Shown here: positions 46,924 through 56,923 of the stretch, piece after piece
Position numbering within the stretch: position 1 is the first letter of the stretch
Layout: each line of letters begins with the position of its first letter
Source: Photobacterium halotolerans DSM 18316
GTDB lineage: Bacteria > Pseudomonadota > Gammaproteobacteria > Enterobacterales > Vibrionaceae
NCBI RefSeq assembly: GCF_000425165.1
Contig: NZ_KE384320.1
Coordinates: forward strand, 124,001-188,000
Length of the DNA stretch: 64,000 nucleotides
Direction: 5' to 3'
Made by a program: the position numbers and the translations under genes
The notes under the pieces: generated by a model
Database searches by the model: none
The model's input: the letters and a program-made list of their open reading frames with translations, nothing else
What the model was told of the DNA's origin: nothing

Positions 46924-47058
46924 AGCTGTCCCTGACCATCTCAAAAAACCAAAGAGGTAATTCAAGTATAGACAGGGATGCTAATTTTCTGTGATCTATG
47001 TCGGAATCAAACCGCAAGAAAAGTAAGACATTCACTCAATCTGGTCGGAACTCTCTGA

Positions 47059-48225
47059 TTAATCAGCCCCAAACAGATCGCGGGTGTACACTTTCTCAAG
47101 CACATCTTCAAGCTCTGGCGTCATTCGGTTCGACACAATCACATCAGACATGGCCTTGAACTCCGCTAAATCACGAATCACCGCGGAGTGAAAGAATTCA
47201 TCATCTTTCAGCACGGGTTCGTAGACCACAACATCCACACCTTTGGCTTTAATGCGCTTCATAATGCCCTGAATGGATGATGCCCGGAAATTGTCTGAGC
47301 CGCTTTTCATGATCAGGCGGTACACACCCACCACCTTGGGCTTTTTGCGCAAAATGGATTCGGCAATAAAGTCCTTGCGGGTGGAATTGGCATCAACGAT
47401 GGCCCGGATCAGGTTGTTCGGCACTTCCTGATAGTTTGCCAGCAATTGCTTGGTGTCTTTGGGTAAACAATAACCGCCGTAACCAAACGAAGGATTGTTA
47501 TAGTGGGTGCCTATACGCGGATCCAGCCCCACCCCCTGAATAATCTCACGGCTGTCCAGGCCATGGGCAGCGGCATAACTGTCCAGCTCATTGAAATAAG
47601 CCACCCGCATCGCCAGATAAGTATTGGAAAACAGTTTCACCGCTTCCGCTTCAGTCGAATGGGTAAACAGCACCGGAATATCGTCTTTAACCGCGCCTTC
47701 GATCAGCAGATTAGCGAAGGTTTCTGCCCGCTGCGATTGCTCACCAACAATAATACGTGATGGATGCAGGTTATCGTACAGCGCCCGGCCTTCACGAAGA
47801 AACTCAGGTGAGAACAAAATGTTATCTGTACCAAACTCTTCTTTGATCCGCTGGGTATAACCAACAGGAACCGTGGATTTAATCACCATCACAGCATCAG
47901 GGTTAATGGTAATAACATCGCGTATCACCGACTCCACAGATGCCGTATTAAAATAATTGGTAACCGGATCATAGTCGGTTGGCGTCGCTATAATGACGAA
48001 ATCGGCGTTTTCATAAGCGAGATGTTTATCTGTCGTGGCCGTCAGGTTCAGCTCACGGTGTTTGAGGTATTCGCTGATTTCTGTATCAACGATCGGAGAG
48101 AGCCTCTGATTAAGCTGATTTACTTTCTCTTCTACAATATCCAGCGCAATAACCTGATTATTTTGCGCCAGCAATACAGCATTCGACAGGCCAACATAAC
48201 CTGTTCCCGCTACTGTTATTCTCAT
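47059..48225 (-). CDS. ugd: UDP-glucose 6-dehydrogenase
   Basis: A 388-residue nucleotide-sugar dehydrogenase oxidising UDP-glucose to UDP-glucuronate. The NAD loop is [21 protein letters not shown]. The central helix has [22 protein letters not shown], and the catalytic cysteine is in [17 protein letters not shown] (near residue 256). KSTVPVGYT and [23 protein letters not shown] are also typical. The length equals E. coli Ugd (388). Its product feeds capsule or modified lipid A; with galU in this window the route from glucose-1-phosphate is complete. Confidence 0.96.
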   Translation of the reverse strand: MRITVAGTGYVGLSNAVLLAQNNQVIALDIVEEKVNQLNQRLSPIVDTEISEYLKHRELNLTATTDKHLAYENADFVIIATPTDYDPVTNYFNTASVESVIRDVITINPDAVMVIKSTVPVGYTQRIKEEFGTDNILFSPEFLREGRALYDNLHPSRIIVGEQSQRAETFANLLIEGAVKDDIPVLFTHSTEAEAVKLFSNTYLAMRVAYFNELDSYAAAHGLDSREIIQGVGLDPRIGTHYNNPSFGYGGYCLPKDTKQLLANYQEVPNNLIRAIVDANSTRKDFIAESILRKKPKVVGVYRLIMKSGSDNFRASSIQGIMKRIKAKGVDVVVYEPVLKDDEFFHSAVIRDLAEFKAMSDVIVSNRMTPELEDVLEKVYTRDLFGAD

Positions 48226-48396
48226 TCTCTGTCCTCAAACTCGGCCTACTTAACAACAATGATAGCCCCAGCTTAATGGCTTGATATGGAATGCAGATGA
48301 CAAAGCCCATTAAACGGATTGACTATACTGCTCAGCTATCACTGTGTTATCGCGCAGAATAGAGTATCGAAAGACAGCCCTGATGCAAGCTAAGAC

Positions 48397-49767
48397 TTAA
48401 TCCTGGTTCAGGTTTGCGCAAACTATCACCTTTGCATCCGGTTTGACCTTTTGCAAACGCCGCGCCAGAGCTTCCTGGGCAGGTCGGTCACCGTGAACCA
48501 GACGAATCTCAGCCGGTCCTTTTTCAATGCCCTGCACAAAACGGATCAGATCCCGCTGGTCAGCATGGGCTGAATACCCCGTCATGGTGTGCACTCTGGC
48601 CTTCACTTCGATACGGGTATTGTTAATGATCACTTCTCTGGCACCGTTTTGCAGCTCACGGCCCAGTGTGCCTCTGGCCTGATAGCCAATCAGCAGCAGA
48701 TCGGTTCTGGGATCAGGCAGCAGCGCTTCGAGATAATTCATGATCCGTCCACCACTGCACATCCCGCTGGCAGCCACAATAACAGCCGGTTCTCCGCTGG
48801 CCTTCAGCCGGTTAACCAGGCCGATATGATCGCTGTGCTCATCAATCTGAGTACACTGATCAAAGTCCAGCGGATGACGCCCGTTATCCAGCCTTGCCTT
48901 GGCTTCTTTTGTCCATAGCCGCTTAAAACCCTGATAGGCCTGTGTGATTTTCATCGCCAAAGGTGAATCAAGAACAATCGGCAAATTCAGCCACGGACTC
49001 TCTGCTGAGGGTTGCTGAATTTCATTATTTACAATGTTTTCCAGATCAAAAAGCAGTTCCTGAGTGCGTCCCAGACTGAACGCCGGTATCAAGATAGCCC
49101 CACCGTCTTTTAACGACTGCTCGACCACGCTTTTTAATGCTTGTTCTCTTGTTTCGGTGCCGGGATGAAGCTTATCACCATACGTACTTTCCAGCACCAG
49201 CACATCAGCGTGCAGCGGCGGCTCAGGATCAACCAGCAGCGGGGTATTGCTGGGGCCAAGGTCGCCGGAAAACACCACTTTCCGGCGATCAGGTAACAAC
49301 AACTCGACATAGGCCGAGCCTAAAATGTGGCCCGCCTGACGAAATGAGAGACTGATATCCTGCCCGTCCGGCAGCATGATCTGCGCCCTGCAATCAAATG
49401 GCACAGGCTTGAGCTGAGATCGCACCAGCCGGATAAAGGCTTCGCACTTTTCATCACTCAGTCCCAGTTGCAGCTTCAGCCCGTCTTCGAGCATCAAGGG
49501 CAACAAGGCTGCTGTCGCTTCAGTAGCATAAATCGGCCCGCGAAAGCCAGCTGCTAATAACCAGGGAATACGGCCGACATGATCGATATGGCAATGAGTC
49601 AGAATAAGTGCCCGAACGGGCTCGACAGGAAAAGTAATATCATTGCTGGCTTTGGCTTCCTCGCCCTGAAACGCGCCGCAATCAATTAACAGACTGTATT
49701 TTCCCAGCTGTAGCTCATGACAGGAACCGGTCACGCCGTCCCTGGCTCCATGGTGTAAAATATTCAC
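48397..49767 (-). CDS. MBL-fold beta-CASP RNA-processing exonuclease-like protein
   Basis: A 456-residue metallo-beta-lactamase protein. The metal motif is THCHIDHVGR near residue 58 (Cys in place of the more usual Ala between the first two histidines). Other ligands are in QAGHILGSA and FSGDLG. The beta-CASP domain (about 200-380) contains IPAFSLGRTQELL and VIVAASGMCSGGRI. The C-terminal motif TMTGYSAHADQRDL supplies the final histidine. This is the pattern of the YSH1/CPSF73-like bacterial proteins, which cut or degrade RNA. Substrate is unknown, and the gene stands alone. Confidence 0.88.
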   Translation of the reverse strand: MNILHHGARDGVTGSCHELQLGKYSLLIDCGAFQGEEAKASNDITFPVEPVRALILTHCHIDHVGRIPWLLAAGFRGPIYATEATAALLPLMLEDGLKLQLGLSDEKCEAFIRLVRSQLKPVPFDCRAQIMLPDGQDISLSFRQAGHILGSAYVELLLPDRRKVVFSGDLGPSNTPLLVDPEPPLHADVLVLESTYGDKLHPGTETREQALKSVVEQSLKDGGAILIPAFSLGRTQELLFDLENIVNNEIQQPSAESPWLNLPIVLDSPLAMKITQAYQGFKRLWTKEAKARLDNGRHPLDFDQCTQIDEHSDHIGLVNRLKASGEPAVIVAASGMCSGGRIMNYLEALLPDPRTDLLLIGYQARGTLGRELQNGAREVIINNTRIEVKARVHTMTGYSAHADQRDLIRFVQGIEKGPAEIRLVHGDRPAQEALARRLQKVKPDAKVIVCANLNQD

Positions 49768-50348
49768 CTGATTCCCCTGGTATTAAGAGATTAAATAATT
49801 CACCCAGCATGACAAAGTTAATGACAGGTGAAACATTAACAGCAAAATTGCGCGACTTAATTCACGAAAAAACGTTCACGCCAACACAGGTTAATTTCAA
49901 ATATTCGACGACATGTCGGTTTAGTCAAGATCGATGGGGCATTACCTTGCTTTTAACCCTACTCTTAACCCTACTTTTTACCTGACTTTTACCGGGTTCA
50001 TTCATCAGCTTTTATCACGTTTTTACCATGCCAGCAGTGCCACTGCGCAATTTATCACCAGGACAAAAAATACCCTAATCACAGAGTTAAGGCTCTATGG
50101 CAGGTATCAAATAACAGAAGAAACTAATGAAGCAATTCACAGTTTTCATCATTAAAAAATGAAATGCACATTGTATCTGGGATCAAGGCTTTATTTATTC
50201 ACCAATTCATTTATAAAGCTTATCGAAGTAATTTACTGCGCGATCTGGCCGGCAGACCAGAGCACAGATAGCAAGTTCGATAGCAGCCAATAATAAAAGG
50301 CACATTGAAAGTAGCCTCAGGCTCTCATATTTATTCAAAGGAAATATC
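49768..50348. other. 581-base intergenic region ahead of the lipoprotein gene
   Basis: AT-rich and without a convincing gene; a 73-codon frame at 49934-50155 (+) has repetitive content and no ribosome site and is not called. It contains a degenerate 12-base tandem repeat (listed separately). The last 30 bases hold AAAGGAAATATC, a good ribosome site for the lipoprotein. It probably carries divergent promoters for the lipoprotein and the metallo-beta-lactamase gene, but I could not place them. Confidence 0.5.
49950..49993. repeat. Degenerate 12-base tandem repeat
   Basis: Units CTTTTAACCCTA, CTCTTAACCCTA, CTTTTTACCTGA and a partial CTTTTACC follow one another (49950, 49962, 49974, 49986). The first two differ at one base. 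Confidence 0.7.
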
Positions 50349-52673
50349 ATGAAAAAGTCAGTTTTGGCGACACTTATCATATCCTCGCTGGGATTAACCG
50401 CCTGTGGCGGTGGCAGCGGGAGTAATAACGATAGTACAGACTCCAATACTTCACCAACAGAAGTCACCACGGCAGGTGTCGTCAATAAAGGGATCGTCAA
50501 ATCTGGCCAGGTCGCTGTATGTGAAGCTACAGTCGCCAATACCAGCCAGGAGCGCTGTGTTTCTCCGTTACTCACGACAACCACTAATGAAAAAGGCCAG
50601 TTTTCCCTGACTGGCCTGCCCGCCAATAAAGCCCTGCTGGTTGTTGTGACCAAAGGCAACGGCACCCAAATGAAATGTGACTACGTCGGTTGTCAGGATG
50701 CAAACGGTAATCCGATTGAATTCGGCGAGTGGATGACGGTTCCGAACAATTTCAAACTGCTGGCCGTGATTGCTTCTTCAGGCGAAATCAAAACTGCCAA
50801 TGTTAACAGCCTGACCAATCTGGCGGCGAAGAAAGCCATTGAGCTGACCGGCTCTCTGGATCTGACGACCGACATAGTCAACAACAGTAACGCTATTATC
50901 GGGAAGGCGCTCGGCCTGACCAAGCCGATTACGGAAATGGGCTCAGTGGACATTACCGATGCCAATGCCATTGCGGGGTCAGACAACGAAGATCTGCGGG
51001 CTGCCATTCTGTCGGCATCGATTGAACAAAGCCGCAAGAGTGGCAGTGTCAATATTGATGACTTAATTGACTATGACGCCAATGGCAAACTGGCCGTGAA
51101 TAAAAATGTCGTCAGCCAGATCCAGGCTGATACCACTCAGGTGGTCAGCCAGGCAAAAGCCCATTCGAAAAATCAGGGCAACGCAGGATCAAAACTGGAT
51201 AATGCCGATCAGGATGTCTCTGCCATTAACCCGGATAATATCGAGATTGGTATTGATATCGACAAACCTGTCGCTAACGCCGTTGTACAGGCCAAAGACT
51301 TCATCAAGCAAATCCGTACTGTCTATACCGCCGCGTCTGATGGCGGGGATCTGAATACCGGGCTGACAAACTTTGCTGACGAACTGGGCGACATAAGCAG
51401 TATCGCGCAGGAAGATACAGAAATGTTGCTGGAAAATGTCAATGGCGCCATCATTGCCATTAGTGAAGCCATGAAGCCAGATGCCAACTTCGAAGGCAAT
51501 ATGTTGCTCACCAACAACAACTACTACGTTTATAAAGACGGTGACCAGTATACCGTTCAGCAAAATGGCGTATCGCTGGTGGCCACAGGCTCTTACGACC
51601 ATAGCACCAAAACGGTTACTGAAACCGACCAGAATTGTAATTACTCGGAATTTTGCACAAAGACTACAACAGAAGAGATTCGTACCAATATTACGCTAAA
51701 CGAATTGAGTGCAAACTATAATGACGCTTGGTTAAATACTTCCCAAAGTCATGTTGTGTTGAGCGCCAATATCACCAGAAAAGAAACCGGAAACTATAGC
51801 AGTACGCCGACTAACGAAGGAAATATCTATGTGGATGAGAGCAGTACCTCTGAAGTTTCTCAGGTAAACACCTTAAAGCTTCAACTCTCTGAAGCAACAC
51901 TTACTTATTTTAGCTACCAGGAAAATTTTTCATACCCGAATACATTTTCAGGAAACATCACCCTGATCGCCGATGATATATCTTCTGCCGATTTCAATAG
52001 CTATACCTACAATGAAAATTGGAACGGTTCAGGCGCTGATTGGTCCAACGAGAGCAAAGACAGTTCCATCATCGAAGCAAAAAGCCTGACATTTAAAATT
52101 GATGGTGTTATTGCTTCAAACGGCCAGGCAGTTTCAGCCTTGATGGATATCAGGCTGAATAACATGGGTGGTTATGTGCATTTACGCGACATCACCCACA
52201 CCGTCAGTGGCCGTTACTGCTCATGGTGGTCTGATTGGGACAACCGTTGCTATACAAGAAGTGAAGAAATCATCACCGAAGAAAGTTTTGAAACCAAAGA
52301 CAGCTTCATCAGAGCTAACGTCAAAATGGCACTAGGCGCTAACATTCTGAACGCTAACAATACTCCAGTTGCGACTGGCCTGTCGCTGGACATCTCCCGC
52401 AACGATTACAACCTGATCGAAGTGGATGCCGGAGTGACTTATAACGGTAAAGACACTTACCTGAGTACCAGCTACAAGCCTTACAGTGACACCAACACGC
52501 CTTATGTCTCGCTGCGCGATGGCAAAGGTCTGGTGGCAACCCTGACCGAAAAAGGGGAAGACGATATTGGCGGCACCATCTATGTGAACGGTAAATCGAC
52601 CGGGACTATCGGTACGACCAACAATAATCTGTTGCTGATCCGTTATACCGACGGTTCCTTCGAATCGATGTAA
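50349..52673 (+). CDS. Large putative outer-membrane lipoprotein of unknown function
   Basis: A 774-residue protein. Residues 1-18 are a lipoprotein signal with lipobox LTAC at Cys19, followed by a Gly/Ser/Asn-rich tether. Residues about 37-120 look like a small beta-sandwich repeat of the carboxypeptidase-regulatory or Cna-B kind (NEKGQFSLTGLPANKALLVVVT). A helical middle (about 120-370) is followed by a beta-rich, Asn/Ser/Thr/Tyr-rich second half (about 370-774). I recognise no catalytic motif. The segment at about 51600-52100 is more AT-rich than its flanks. The next gene encodes a putative outer-membrane barrel 64 bases on, so the two may act as a surface pair; this is inference. AAAGGAAATATC precedes the ATG. 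Confidence 0.85.
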   Translation: MKKSVLATLIISSLGLTACGGGSGSNNDSTDSNTSPTEVTTAGVVNKGIVKSGQVAVCEATVANTSQERCVSPLLTTTTNEKGQFSLTGLPANKALLVVVTKGNGTQMKCDYVGCQDANGNPIEFGEWMTVPNNFKLLAVIASSGEIKTANVNSLTNLAAKKAIELTGSLDLTTDIVNNSNAIIGKALGLTKPITEMGSVDITDANAIAGSDNEDLRAAILSASIEQSRKSGSVNIDDLIDYDANGKLAVNKNVVSQIQADTTQVVSQAKAHSKNQGNAGSKLDNADQDVSAINPDNIEIGIDIDKPVANAVVQAKDFIKQIRTVYTAASDGGDLNTGLTNFADELGDISSIAQEDTEMLLENVNGAIIAISEAMKPDANFEGNMLLTNNNYYVYKDGDQYTVQQNGVSLVATGSYDHSTKTVTETDQNCNYSEFCTKTTTEEIRTNITLNELSANYNDAWLNTSQSHVVLSANITRKETGNYSSTPTNEGNIYVDESSTSEVSQVNTLKLQLSEATLTYFSYQENFSYPNTFSGNITLIADDISSADFNSYTYNENWNGSGADWSNESKDSSIIEAKSLTFKIDGVIASNGQAVSALMDIRLNNMGGYVHLRDITHTVSGRYCSWWSDWDNRCYTRSEEIITEESFETKDSFIRANVKMALGANILNANNTPVATGLSLDISRNDYNLIEVDAGVTYNGKDTYLSTSYKPYSDTNTPYVSLRDGKGLVATLTEKGEDDIGGTIYVNGKSTGTIGTTNNNLLLIRYTDGSFESM

Positions 52674-52703
52674 GCGGTTTGCCCATTCATTCTTTTAGTC
52701 ACG

Positions 52704-52722
52704 AGCCCTGACCTGTCAGGGC
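52704..52722 (+). terminator. Hairpin between the lipoprotein and barrel genes
   Basis: AGCCCTGAC and GTCAGGGCT form a perfect stem with a 2-base gap, followed by CTCTTGTTG. It may be a terminator or partial attenuator after the lipoprotein gene. Its right arm contains the only AGGG before the next start codon. Confidence 0.6.
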
Positions 52723-52737
52723 TCTCTTGTTGTAATT

Positions 52738-53817
52738 ATGATGCTGACGACCTTAACAACCCTTACCGGCCTGAGCCTGCTGCCTCTTGCGCCGGATACA
52801 GCGACTGACTCGATCGCCCCATTTGTTCAGATAAACTCGCAAAGCTACGCTGAGAACAACAGTATTTATGCTTTGGTAAAAGGCAAAGAAAGTGATTATC
52901 AGGGCTCAAATCACGCCTTCACCTTCAACGAAGCCGCCTTTGGCCTGCGCTATCACAATATGACGCTCAGCTACCTCTACCGCTATGAATGGTTTCTGAA
53001 ACACTCTCCGGATGCGCTGTTGCTCTATGGGGATTCCCTGAACCGGACAGACATGGTGCCCGGCAAAACCTATCAGGTGGATTTGAATGTTAACCATACC
53101 ATTCAGCAAGGCATACGCCTCGGCTGGCGTATGGAGCCGGCTGACAATCTGGCTTTTTATGTCGCAGGCAGCTATCTGAAAGCCACCGATTTAATGGAAG
53201 GTCAGCTACATGGCCAGGTTCAGCGCAGTGCCAGCGATGACATCAGCGGTCAGTTGAACCTGGACTATGTCTATGATGAAGATGTGCTGCTGGATCGAAT
53301 TGCAGACAAACCCACCAGCCGCTACGGCTTCAGTACCGATCTGGGCGTTGACTGGCACATTAACCGGCACTGGTTTCTGTCGGCCTTTGTGCAGGATGCC
53401 TATGGCGAAATCATGTGGGATCGCGCACCTTACACCACGGCCGTTGCCAACACAGCCACAGCAGAAACCGATGAGAATGGCTACATCAACATCAACCCTA
53501 TCGCGAGTGGCATTGAAGGCTACAAAGAATACAAACAGCGGCTGACACCCAAATACAAAGGCCGCTTAGCCTATCTGTTTGGTAATACCGCACTGTCGGC
53601 CAGCCATTTTTATGGCTATGGTGCGCAATTAACGGATCTCGCTGTCAGCCATGGCTGGAGTACGGTCAGCACCCGGCTCTCGTATACTTTGCAGAGCCAG
53701 GCAATAGGGCTGGCTCTCACCCACAGATACTGGTCGATGCAGGTGATCAGTGACAATCTGGACTATCAGCAAGCCAGTCAGCTGACTGTGATGCTGTCGG
53801 GGCAGGTGCCTTTCTGA
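52738..53817 (+). CDS. Putative outer-membrane beta-barrel protein
   Basis: A 359-residue protein of no family I know. It has alternating aromatic and polar strands throughout (RYHNMTLSYLYRYEWFL, NLAFYVAGSYLKAT, HWFLSAFVQDAYG, AYLFGNTALSASHFYGYG, STRLSYTLQSQAIGLAL) and ends in Phe (LTVMLSGQVPF), the usual C-terminal mark for BAM-assembled barrels. The N-terminus (MMLTTLTTLTGLSLLPLAPDTA) is hydrophobic but has no basic residue, so it is an unusual signal. No Shine-Dalgarno sequence precedes the ATG and a TAG closes the frame 42 bases upstream without an alternative ATG, GTG or TTG. It follows the lipoprotein gene on the same strand. Confidence 0.7.
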   Translation: MMLTTLTTLTGLSLLPLAPDTATDSIAPFVQINSQSYAENNSIYALVKGKESDYQGSNHAFTFNEAAFGLRYHNMTLSYLYRYEWFLKHSPDALLLYGDSLNRTDMVPGKTYQVDLNVNHTIQQGIRLGWRMEPADNLAFYVAGSYLKATDLMEGQLHGQVQRSASDDISGQLNLDYVYDEDVLLDRIADKPTSRYGFSTDLGVDWHINRHWFLSAFVQDAYGEIMWDRAPYTTAVANTATAETDENGYININPIASGIEGYKEYKQRLTPKYKGRLAYLFGNTALSASHFYGYGAQLTDLAVSHGWSTVSTRLSYTLQSQAIGLALTHRYWSMQVISDNLDYQQASQLTVMLSGQVPF

Positions 53818-53832
53818 CGGTGCCTTTATTGG

Positions 53833-55230
53833 TCATGACCTGGGAGCAGAAAACGGCTGAAGCAACGCCAGCACTTCAGCCGTTTTCGCTTTCATCAGCG
53901 CGGGATTGCCACGGGACTCGACATTCAAGCGCAAAACAGGTTCAGTATTTGATGCCCTGAGATTAAAGCGCCAGTCAGAAAAATTCAGACTGATCCCGTC
54001 AGTCTGATCCAGTGTCAGTGCGTCCGGTTCGTACACCGCGCGGACTGTCGCGATGGCACCGTCCGTGTCAGTGACCGTCAGATTGATTTCACCGGAGGCC
54101 GGATAAGCCCGCATCCTGTCTGATACCAGTTCTGACAGACGCTGTCCTTTTACAGACAACAGCTGTGCCACCAGCAGCCAGGGGATCATGCCGCTGTCAC
54201 AATAGGCAAAATCGCGAAAATAATGGTGGGCGCTCATTTCACCGCCATATAGGGCGTCTTCCTGCCGCATCCTTTCTTTAATAAAAGCATGACCGGTTTT
54301 CGACTGAATCGCCTGTCCGCCACTGGCCGTGACAATATCGACCGTATTCCAGATAAGACGGGGATCATGAATGATTTTCCTCGGCTGGAAGTCATTCGGA
54401 TTTGCGGGCTGCTGCAAAAAAGCTTGTGCCAGCAAACCGACAATATAATAGCCTTCAATAAACCGGCCGCGTTCATCGAACAGAAAGCAGCGGTCGAAAT
54501 CGCCGTCCCAGGCAATGCCCATATCGGCCTGATGCGCCCTCACCGCTTGTGAAGTCGCCGCCCGGCACTCAGGCAATAACGGATTGGGGATCCCGTGAGG
54601 AAAAGTGCCATCGGGATCATGGTGGATTTTCACAAATTCAATCGGGATCCGGCGCTGACCAAATTGCGCCTCCAGCGCATCAATCACATGTCCCGCCACA
54701 CCATTCCCCGCGTTCACTACCAGCCGCAGCGGTGTAATCTCTGACGGGGTGATATAAGACAGCAGGTGGTCAATATAGTCATTCAGCACACAATGGTGAC
54801 GCAGCTGGCCGATCTGACCGGGTGCCGCAAAGTCATTTCTTTCAGCCAGCAGGCGAATATCGTGCAACCCCGTGTCGCCGCTGACAGGGATCGCCCCGGC
54901 CCTGACCAGCTTCATGCCATTGTAATTGATCGGGTTATGGCTGGCCGTCACTTCAATCCCGTCAACGAGCAGGCTTTGCGCGGCAAAATATACCTCTTCT
55001 GTGCCGGTCAGACCGAGATCGATCACATCCACTCCGGCGTCCATCAAACCTTGCGCCAGTGCCATTTTCAGTGACGGCGAGGAAAGCCGCACATCGCCGC
55101 CAATTGCCACCGTTTCCGGCCGGAAATGCTGACCGTACGCCCGTCCGATCCGGTAAGCTATGTCCTCGTTCAGCTCCCGCCCCAGTTCACCGCGGATATC
55201 GTAGGCTTTAAAACAGGTGAGTCTTTCCAT
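53833..55230 (-). CDS. manB: Phosphomannomutase / phosphoglucomutase
   Basis: A 465-residue alpha-D-phosphohexomutase interconverting mannose-6- and mannose-1-phosphate. The phosphoserine loop is [16 protein letters not shown] near residue 97, the metal loop is [18 protein letters not shown] near residue 235 (D-x-D-x-C/R in place of DGDGDR), and the sugar loop [18 protein letters not shown] near residue 318 is clear. The phosphate-binding loop [12 protein letters not shown] lies near the end. The ATG at 55230 has GGAGGG about 5 bases upstream; a longer frame to 55374 is not supported. It lies 31 bases downstream of manC. Confidence 0.95.
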   Translation of the reverse strand: MERLTCFKAYDIRGELGRELNEDIAYRIGRAYGQHFRPETVAIGGDVRLSSPSLKMALAQGLMDAGVDVIDLGLTGTEEVYFAAQSLLVDGIEVTASHNPINYNGMKLVRAGAIPVSGDTGLHDIRLLAERNDFAAPGQIGQLRHHCVLNDYIDHLLSYITPSEITPLRLVVNAGNGVAGHVIDALEAQFGQRRIPIEFVKIHHDPDGTFPHGIPNPLLPECRAATSQAVRAHQADMGIAWDGDFDRCFLFDERGRFIEGYYIVGLLAQAFLQQPANPNDFQPRKIIHDPRLIWNTVDIVTASGGQAIQSKTGHAFIKERMRQEDALYGGEMSAHHYFRDFAYCDSGMIPWLLVAQLLSVKGQRLSELVSDRMRAYPASGEINLTVTDTDGAIATVRAVYEPDALTLDQTDGISLNFSDWRFNLRASNTEPVLRLNVESRGNPALMKAKTAEVLALLQPFSAPRS

Positions 55231-55261
55231 GCCGCCCTCCTTATCGATGCAGCCATCCCGC

Positions 55262-56734
55262 TTACTTTCTGCCGTACCTGTCCTCAAAACGGACGATGTC
55301 GTCTTCGCCGAGATAACTGCCTGACTGCACTTCAATGATTTCCAGCGGAATTTTGCCCGGGTTCTCCAGCGCATGTACCACGCCGACCGGAATATAAGTG
55401 GACTGATTTTCGGTCAGCAGCCAGGTTTTATCCCCCTGGGTGACTTTGGCCGTTCCCGATACCACCACCCAGTGTTCGGCGCGGTGATGATGCATTTGCA
55501 GCGATAATTTTTCACCCGGATTCACCGTGATGTGTTTCACCTGATGACGGCCACCGCTATCAACCTGATCATACTTGCCCCAGGGGCGGTACACTTCCCG
55601 GTGCAGATCGCATTCCGGGCGCTGCGCCGCTTTCAGCTGCGCCACTATCTCTTTGACATCCTGAACTTTATCTTTGGCGGCCACCAGTACCGCATCTTTG
55701 GTTTCAATCACCACCACGTTGTCCAGACCGACGGTCGCCACCAGCCGGCTGTCGGCCCTGAGGTAACAATGGTGGCTCTGCGCGGTCAGCACATCTCCGA
55801 TGACCACGTTGCCTGCATTATCTTTGGGGCTGAGCTCCCACAGCGATGACCAGGCGCCGACATCGCTCCAGCCGGCCTCCATCGGCACCATCACCGCCTG
55901 GCGGGTTTTCTCCATCACCGCATAATCAATCGACTCGGCCGGACAACCGGCAAAAGCCGAGCTGTCGATACGAATGAAATCCCGGTCCCGCTCAGGCGAA
56001 ACAACAGACTGACGGCAGGCGGCCAGAATGTCCGGCCGGAACTGAGACAGCTGCTGCAAATAGGCAGAAGCGCGAAACAGGAACATGCCGCTGTTCCAGT
56101 AATAGTGACCACTGACCAGATACTCTCTGGCGGTATTGAGATCCGGCTTTTCGACAAATTGTGCCACCTCAAAACCAGTGCCAAACCCCTCGCTGAGCGC
56201 CGCGCCGCGTTTGATATAGCCGTATCCTGTCTCGGGCGACTGAGGGGGAATACCGAAAGTCACCAGTTTGCCGCTATCCGCCAGGGGCAGCGCTGTCCTG
56301 ACGGCCTGAGTAAAAGCGGCGGTATCCAGAATCAGATGATCAGCCGCCAGCACCAGAAGTAAGGGATCACTGTCTTCCAAAGACAGACAGTCAGGTGACT
56401 CCTGTGCCAGTAGCGCCGCCAGCGCAATCGCAGGCGCGGTATTACGGCCCTGAGGTTCAAGCAGAAGATGACCCGGCTGGCTGGCGCAGTAGCGCAACTG
56501 CTCGGCGGCAAGAAAGCGATGCTCTTCCTGACAAATCACTAACGGGGACAAAGCGTCCAGCTCAGCCAGACGATGAAGGGTTTGCTGCAGCATGCTGAGC
56601 GGGGATGATGAAAAGGCAAGCGACGGGTTGTCAGCAGGCTGAAGGGCAAGAAATTGTTTGGGATACTGCTCGCGGGATAAGGGCCACAAGCGACTGCCTG
56701 TCCCCCCAGCCAGAATAACCGGTAAAATCTGCAT
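55262..56734 (-). CDS. manC: Mannose-1-phosphate guanylyltransferase / mannose-6-phosphate isomerase
   Basis: A 490-residue bifunctional protein making GDP-mannose. The nucleotidyltransferase part has [22 protein letters not shown] and [28 protein letters not shown]. The C-terminal cupin domain, the type II phosphomannose isomerase, includes [51 protein letters not shown] (metal-binding His-His and Glu). The length fits the GMP-PMI family. It forms a leftward pair with manB. No GDP-mannose-consuming enzyme is encoded in this window. Confidence 0.96.
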   Translation of the reverse strand: MQILPVILAGGTGSRLWPLSREQYPKQFLALQPADNPSLAFSSSPLSMLQQTLHRLAELDALSPLVICQEEHRFLAAEQLRYCASQPGHLLLEPQGRNTAPAIALAALLAQESPDCLSLEDSDPLLLVLAADHLILDTAAFTQAVRTALPLADSGKLVTFGIPPQSPETGYGYIKRGAALSEGFGTGFEVAQFVEKPDLNTAREYLVSGHYYWNSGMFLFRASAYLQQLSQFRPDILAACRQSVVSPERDRDFIRIDSSAFAGCPAESIDYAVMEKTRQAVMVPMEAGWSDVGAWSSLWELSPKDNAGNVVIGDVLTAQSHHCYLRADSRLVATVGLDNVVVIETKDAVLVAAKDKVQDVKEIVAQLKAAQRPECDLHREVYRPWGKYDQVDSGGRHQVKHITVNPGEKLSLQMHHHRAEHWVVVSGTAKVTQGDKTWLLTENQSTYIPVGVVHALENPGKIPLEIIEVQSGSYLGEDDIVRFEDRYGRK

Positions 56735-56923
56735 ACGCCTTTCCCCTTCGCAAAAAAGTGCAAGATACTCGGTACTTTTTTATCGCCTGTTCAGGCAAGT
56801 ATAGACAAGGGGATTGAAGGCGCGCGGATGAAAAAGTGCCAGTCGCGGCTGTGTGGGGAGTGGCGGCTAAAACCACCAGCAAGGCGCCTGCTCTACAAAT
56901 GAAGCAGAACGCCATGCGCACAT

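Noticed and set aside
47054-47065. CTGATTAATCAG palindrome at the end of ugd
   Set aside because: A 12-base palindrome over the stop codon with no further symmetry; likely chance.
49934-50155. A 73-codon frame ahead of the lipoprotein gene
   Set aside because: Much of it is encoded by a 12-base tandem repeat, no ribosome site precedes it and no family is recognised.
54234-54515. 93-codon frame within manB
   Set aside because: It is a shifted shadow frame on the same strand as manB, which has full motif support.
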